DNA from: DASPXY01 sp038227745
Lineage (GTDB): Bacteria > Planctomycetota > Planctomycetia > Gemmatales > Gemmataceae
NCBI GenBank assembly: GCA_038227745.1
Contig: JBBRPS010000440.1
Coordinates: 1-8,661, forward strand
Direction of reading: 5' to 3'
DNA: 8,661 bases
Numbering within the stretch: the first letter of the stretch is position 1; the number at the start of each line of letters is the position of its first letter. The notes beneath the pieces are model-generated. The model had not been told where the DNA came from. It saw only the letters and a list, made by a program, of their open reading frames with translations, and ran no database searches. Below are positions 5,310-8,661 of the stretch, one piece after another. The position numbers were made by a program, and so were the translations under genes.

Positions 5310-6354
5310 TTTTCCCCTGGATGACCTGACGGCGAAGAAGATCGAGGAGGTTCTGTTCTATTGGGGGAAACGTCCGCTCGATGCGAACGAGAAACGGTAC
5401 TCACGGGATACCTGCAAGAATCAACTGATCCTGATACGAGCCTTCCTGCGCTGGCTTCACCGTTCGGACATGCAATGGAAACTGCCAGCCGACTACCTCT
5501 TTCCACGCATCAAGATCGAATGGTTGGCGTCCGAAGTCTCCGGGGAAGTCAAGAAACGCACGTTCACGATGAAAGAGGTCGGCGTTCTCTGGAAGCATGC
5601 GACACCGCTCGAACGTGCCTTCATCGCTCTGGGGATCAACTGCGGGTTCGGAGCGGGCGAAATTGGAACTCTCGCCGAGACAGAGACCAATGGAAGCGTC
5701 ATCGAGCGACTGCGACACAAAACGAAAGTGTTTGGGGCGTGGTGGCTCCATCCGATCACTCGGGATGCTATTGCCTGGGCCAGGAAGCGGAAGGAAGTGT
5801 TGGGGTTTACTTCCGACTACTTGCTTGTCTCCGATTCCGGCAAGCCCTACTGTGCGGTCACGGCGGGCAACAACAACCAGAAGATCAGGAATTCATGGAC
5901 CCGGCTGATGAAGCGAGTGGGACAGGACCATCCTAATTTTCCCAGGCTGTCCTTCGGGAAGCTGAGGAAAACGTCGGCAAGCTGGATGAGACGTGTCGGC
6001 GGCGGCGACATGGCGAGCATCTTCATTGCGCACGGCAAAGCGACCGGCGACAGCCTGCTCGATCTCTATGCAGACAGACAGTTCCGCAAGCTGTTCAAGT
6101 GCCAAAAACGAATCTGGAAGAAGCTGAAGCAAGTTCTGACGGGAACCTTTCCAGAGCCGAAGAAGCATAAGCCGACGAGTCACCGCCTTGAAGATGCCTT
6201 GAAGAAGCGGCTTCAGAAGTTGAAACGGCAAGGGTACAAGCTCACGAAAATTGCGGAAGTGGCAAACACCCCGTTGACGACAGTGCGGAGGATCGCATCT
6301 TCTCAAGTTCTGGATTCCGATACGAACACGGCGAACAGGGACATGCAGGAGTGA
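5287..6354 (+). pseudogene. Atypical tyrosine-recombinase-like protein, 5'-truncated, with C-terminal HTH
   Basis: Homology begins near HHPDFPLDDLTAKKIEEVLF and runs about 350 residues to the TGA. It includes CKNQLILIRAFLRWLH (SAM-like N-terminal domain end), TPLERAFIALGINCGFGAGE (box I position), LSFGKLRKTSASWMR (box II) and IAHGKATGDSLLDLYADR. The box-II Arg (codon 5965-5967), the later His (6031-6033) and the candidate nucleophile Tyr (6067-6069) are present. The box-I Arg appears replaced (GFGAGE instead of GLRxxE), and Gly stands where box-II His is usual. The C-terminus (KLTKIAEVANTPLTTVRRI) looks like a resolvase-type helix-turn-helix. There is no start codon near the junction. The frame stays open upstream to 4732, but that part is antiregister to the integrase fragment. 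I recognise similar integrase-like proteins from planctomycetes. Base composition is visibly less GC-rich than its neighbours, suggesting separate acquisition. Confidence 0.72.
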
Positions 6355-6633
6355 AATCCCAGGGAGAAAACGGATTGTCTCCCCGGCGATTTTTACCGAG
6401 GGTGGGGAGAAAACGCAAGCAGGCGCCGCCGCGACCGCGCCCACCGTGCCGAAGTACACCCGTGGGGCGACACGCACGTACACCGAACACCGAGCTGCGC
6501 TTTGGCACAGCAGTTGCTTTCAATTAGTTAAGGAGAGTATTTCGCCTGGTCGCGGCTGGGCAGCGCCTGTCGGAAAATGCCGAAATGTATCCCACAACCC
6601 GTCGGACCTTTTTCGCCTTCAAGGCGGTCTACG
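6355..6633. other. Spacer after recombinase remnant
   Basis: No gene is convincing here. GGGAGAAAACG occurs twice as a direct repeat (6362-6372 and 6405-6415), and TCTCCCC (6378-6384) can pair with GGGGAGA (6404-6410) across a T-rich loop. An AT-rich patch (TTTCAATTAGTTAAGGAGAG, about 6518-6537) could hold a promoter for the small ORF that follows, but I see no good -10 box. Confidence 0.5.
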
Positions 6634-6804
6634 ATGCTTCACCGCACGGCAGTCGTCCGCCTCGTGGTGGCCGTCCTCGCAGGCCTCGCAACGGCCCCGG
6701 GAGCTTCCCTCCGGGCCCAGGGTCCGAAGCCGGCTGCGCCGGCAGGTGTGGTCGGCTCCGTCTCAAACGCTGCGACCGATCGTCCGGCTGTCCCACCTCC
6801 ATGA
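6634..6804 (+). pseudogene. Orphan signal-peptide ORF (truncated secreted protein?)
   Basis: This is a 56-residue reading from the ATG at 6634, which has AAGGCGG about 6 nt upstream. Residues 1-30 form a typical Sec signal peptide: positively charged MLHRTAVVR, hydrophobic LVVAVLAGLATAP, then a cleavage region near SLRAQ-GP. The rest is low-complexity Pro/Ala (KPAAPAGVV to RPAVPPP) and stops at a TGA with no folded domain. It is most simply the 5' end of an exported protein gene whose body has been lost. A genuine tiny secreted peptide is the alternative. Confidence 0.45.
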
Positions 6805-6876
6805 ACAGCGTCTTCTCCGTCAGCGGAACTCCTCAGCGGTCAGCCGCAGCCGCAGCGCCGGCATCCATTCATCGCA

Positions 6877-7020
6877 CATGAGTCCTTGGTCCTTGGTCCA
6901 TAGCCAGGGTTCGAGGCCATTTGTACAGTGGAGAAAGAGCACTCGCGCCCGCCAGCGCCCGGAAACAACCGCCGACGGCGCGGGGGCCAAGGACGAAGGA
7001 CCAAGGATCAAGGACTCATG
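6877..7020. repeat. Inverted repeat with GTCCTTGG / CCAAGGAC units
   Basis: CATGAGTCCTTGGTCCTTGG plus TCC (6877-6899) is the reverse complement, with one mismatch, of 6998-7020. The arms are built from tandem TCCTTGG units, and a further GGCCAAGGACGAAGGACC unit sits at 6985-7002. The right arm ends with the ATG of the downstream YchF-like gene and supplies its AAGGA Shine-Dalgarno-like sequence, so the repeat overlaps a translation start. The region between the arms (6900-6997) has no recognisable gene. Confidence 0.7.
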
Positions 7021-8055
7021 AAAGTCGGCATCGCAGGTTTTTCCGGCTCGGGCAAGAGCACCATGTTCCAGTGGCTGACCGGGGCGAAGCCGGACCCGGC
7101 GAAGAGCCAGCACGGCCAGCAGGGCGTGGCGAAGATCGCCGACGAACGCCTGACGTGGCTGTCGCAGCTCTTCAAGCCGAAGAAGACGACGCCGGCGACG
7201 CTGGAGTTCCTGGACACGCCGGGCCTGCTGGCGACCGAGCGGCGCGACAACCCACGGCGGCTGGGCATCCTGCGCGACGCCGGCGGGCTGCTCGTGGTGC
7301 TCGACGGCTACTCGGGCGGTGACCTGGCCGACGAGTTGCGCCGCTTCCGCGAGGAACTGCTGTTCGCCGACCTGGAGATCGTCACGGGTCGGGTCGGCCG
7401 GCTGGAGGACGGCCTGAAGAAGCCGCGCCCCACCAAGCAGAAGGAGGCAGACCAGCACGAGCTGGACCTGCTGCGCCGCGTCGTGGCGGCGCTGGAGCAG
7501 GGGCAGGGGGCGGCGACGGTCGGGCTGAAGGAGGACGAGGAGAAGGCGATTCGCAGCTTCCAGTTGCTGACGCTCAAGCCGGAGGTCGTACTGGTGAACA
7601 TCGGCGACGGGCGGATCGGCCAGCCGCTGCCGTCCGCCCTACTGCAGCTCGCCCCGGGCGGCCTGCAGACGCCCGCCAAGTTGGAGCTGGAACTGGAGGA
7701 ACTGTCTCCGGAAGACCGCCAGGTGTTCATGCAGGACCTGGGGCTGACGGGGTCGTCGCGCGACGAGGTGCTGCGGGCCATTTTCGCCGGCATGGCGCAG
7801 ATCGTCTTTTTCACGGTCGGCGAGGACGAGTGCCGGGCGTGGAGCATTCCGAAGGGCGCGACCGCGGTGGCGGGCGCCGGGGAGATCCACACGGACCTGG
7901 CGCGCGGCTTCGTGCGCGGCGAGGTGGTGAGCTACGCGGACTTCCGACGCCTCGGTTCGATGAAGGAGGCGAAGACGCACGGCGTTTACCGGCTGGAGAG
8001 CAAGACGTATGTCGTGCAGGACGGCGACATCATGCACATCTTGAGTGGAAATTAA
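7018..8055 (+). CDS. YchF/Obg-like P-loop NTPase, divergent
   Basis: This encodes a 345-residue cytosolic NTPase of the YchF (OLA1) type. Visible are the P-loop GFSGSGKST (7-15), switch-II DTPGL (66-70), a helical, probably coiled-coil insertion (~120-175), a nucleotide-base loop LVNIGD (192-197), and a C-terminal TGS/DUF933-like domain from FFTVGEDECRAWSIPKG (264-280) through GEIHTDLARGFVRGEVV to YVVQDGDIMHI (331-341). Canonical YchF has GLPNVGKST and an NxxE loop, so this is a divergent paralogue, and ATP or GTP preference cannot be read directly. YchF proteins bind ribosomes and respond to stress. The ATG at 7018 is preferred to the upstream in-frame extension (from 6928) because the homology starts MKVGIAGF and AAGGA lies just before it. 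It is the only intact gene downstream of the recombination debris. Confidence 0.85.
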   Translation: MKVGIAGFSGSGKSTMFQWLTGAKPDPAKSQHGQQGVAKIADERLTWLSQLFKPKKTTPATLEFLDTPGLLATERRDNPRRLGILRDAGGLLVVLDGYSGGDLADELRRFREELLFADLEIVTGRVGRLEDGLKKPRPTKQKEADQHELDLLRRVVAALEQGQGAATVGLKEDEEKAIRSFQLLTLKPEVVLVNIGDGRIGQPLPSALLQLAPGGLQTPAKLELELEELSPEDRQVFMQDLGLTGSSRDEVLRAIFAGMAQIVFFTVGEDECRAWSIPKGATAVAGAGEIHTDLARGFVRGEVVSYADFRRLGSMKEAKTHGVYRLESKTYVVQDGDIMHILSGN

Positions 8056-8280
8056 CGCTTTTTCCAGGGCTTTTGAGAGTAAAGAGTTCCAAATAGCTAC
8101 GTCGCCGAGAGGATTCCAAGAATTCCGTGATTTCCAGCGTTTTTTCTCCCTCCGCACGGTTTACCGTGCGGATTCCGTGCGGGGACGCATAAGCGGTTGT
8201 TGCTTCGAGGCAGCCCTTCGGCCTTTGCCGCCCGGCGGGTGCAACGAAAGTGCCGGCGACGAGGCTGCTGGTCCAGGCCG
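8056..8280. other. AT-richer spacer with hairpins
   Basis: No gene is seen. CCGCACGG (8152-8159) and CCGTGCGG (8164-8171) form a perfect 8-bp stem with a TTTA loop. A second CCGTGCGG follows at 8175-8182, which could compete for the same left arm. A T-run (8140-8145) precedes the stem rather than following it, so it does not fit an intrinsic terminator for the YchF-like gene. A weaker GTTGC/GCAAC pairing (8199-8203 with 8241-8245) encloses a GC-rich segment. Confidence 0.55.
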
Positions 8281-8647
8281 GAGGCGGCGGCGCAGGGCTT
8301 CGCCTACCTGAGCGGGGCCGACCAGGTGCTGCCCGAACACCTGGAGGTACTCGCCAGCGTGCTGTGGGACGACCCCACGGAGCAGCCCGAGAAGGTGGCG
8401 CAGGTCGTGGCGAAGGTCGCCAACCCGACCGGCATGCGCGTGAATCAGCTCCTGCTGGAGGCCGAGCAGAATCCTGTCGTCCACCGACGTCCGGCAGCTC
8501 GCCCAGGCGGCGACGGCGATGGCCAAGCTCCAGGAGATCGACAAGAAGCTGGCCGTCCTCAAGGGCAACGGCCGCCTGGAGCGGGCGCGCGTCTACGTCA
8601 AGGACCAGGTCCGGAAGATCAAGCTGGCGTCCATTGAGGCGATCTGA
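8281..8647 (+). pseudogene. C-terminal remnant of a MoxR/RavA-type AAA ATPase, frameshifted
   Basis: The reading EAAAQGFAYLSGADQVLPEH (from 8281) continues as LEVLASVLWDDPTEQPEKVA and ANPTGMRVNQLLLEAEQ. This matches the lid and C-terminal region of planctomycete RavA-like MoxR ATPases. At 8469-8471 one extra A breaks the frame. Reading on in frame 2 gives ILSSTDVRQLAQAATAMAKL, a helical tail (LQEIDKKLAVLK), and a natural end KIKLASIEAI with TGA at 8645-8647. The Walker A and B region is absent upstream, so only about the last 120 residues survive. Such ATPases normally act as chaperones beside a von Willebrand factor A protein, whose gene may follow the window edge. A sequencing error could explain the frameshift but not the missing N-terminus. 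Confidence 0.75.
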
Positions 8648-8661
8648 CGGGGCGGCTGGCC

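Noticed and set aside
6820..7458. 212-codon minus-strand ORF
   Set aside because: It is antisense to the P-loop and switch regions of the YchF-like gene and crosses the inverted repeat, with no domain of its own.
8152..8171. Intrinsic terminator after the YchF-like gene
   Set aside because: The T-run lies before the stem, not after it, and the hairpin is nearly 100 nt past the stop codon.

Overview
The window looks like accessory, repeat-rich chromosomal DNA of a planctomycete, most likely a Gemmataceae relative. The reasons are the high GC content, the many long palindromic intergenic repeats of the kind seen in those genomes (including one with the arm sequence ACAAGCCCGAAGCGCCAGCG), a recombinase type I associate with planctomycetes, and RavA/MoxR and YchF-like proteins of planctomycete flavour. 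The assignment is from recognition only; no search was run.

Layout. (1) Positions 1-1008 hold a REP-associated Y1 transposase (RAYT, IS200-like) on the minus strand. It is bracketed by three copies (one intact, one truncated, one intact) of a ~120-bp REP-like element with 38-40 bp inverted arms, plus a decayed arm. (2) Positions 1009-1796 hold a minus-strand two-gene operon of unknown function: a ribbon-helix-helix fusion protein followed by a DUF7689-like protein whose C-terminus has been replaced by the REP array. (3) Positions 1797-2309 are non-coding, with a second, unrelated ~190-bp palindromic repeat that ends in a consensus -10 box pointing at the next operon. (4) Positions 2310-4588 are the metabolic core: senA and senB, overlapping by 4 bp. 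They encode an EgtB-like selenoneine synthase and the selenosugar-synthesising glycosyltransferase. Selenophosphate synthetase (senC/selD) is not in the window. (5) Positions 4589-6354 are recombination debris: a 101-bp palindrome, a fragment of an integron-type integrase lacking both ends, and, in another frame, a 5'-truncated, lower-GC tyrosine-recombinase-like gene with a C-terminal helix-turn-helix. (6) Positions 6355-7020 contain an orphan signal-peptide ORF and a GGACCAAGG-type inverted repeat. (7) Positions 7018-8055 encode an intact divergent YchF-like P-loop NTPase. (8) Positions 8056-8661 contain an AT-richer spacer with hairpins and then the C-terminal remnant of a MoxR/RavA-type AAA ATPase with a one-base frameshift.

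How it fits together. The only clearly pathway-linked genes are senA and senB: SenB makes a seleno-sugar from selenophosphate and a UDP-sugar, and SenA joins it oxidatively to hercynine on the way to selenoneine. Everything around them shows insertion of palindromic repeats and gene decay, so the operon appears to sit in a plastic, possibly horizontally assembled region. The most interesting items are the compact senAB unit without senC, the repeat-borne promoter-like element upstream of it, the REP/RAYT array that truncates a neighbouring gene, and the out-of-frame junction of two recombinase fragments.
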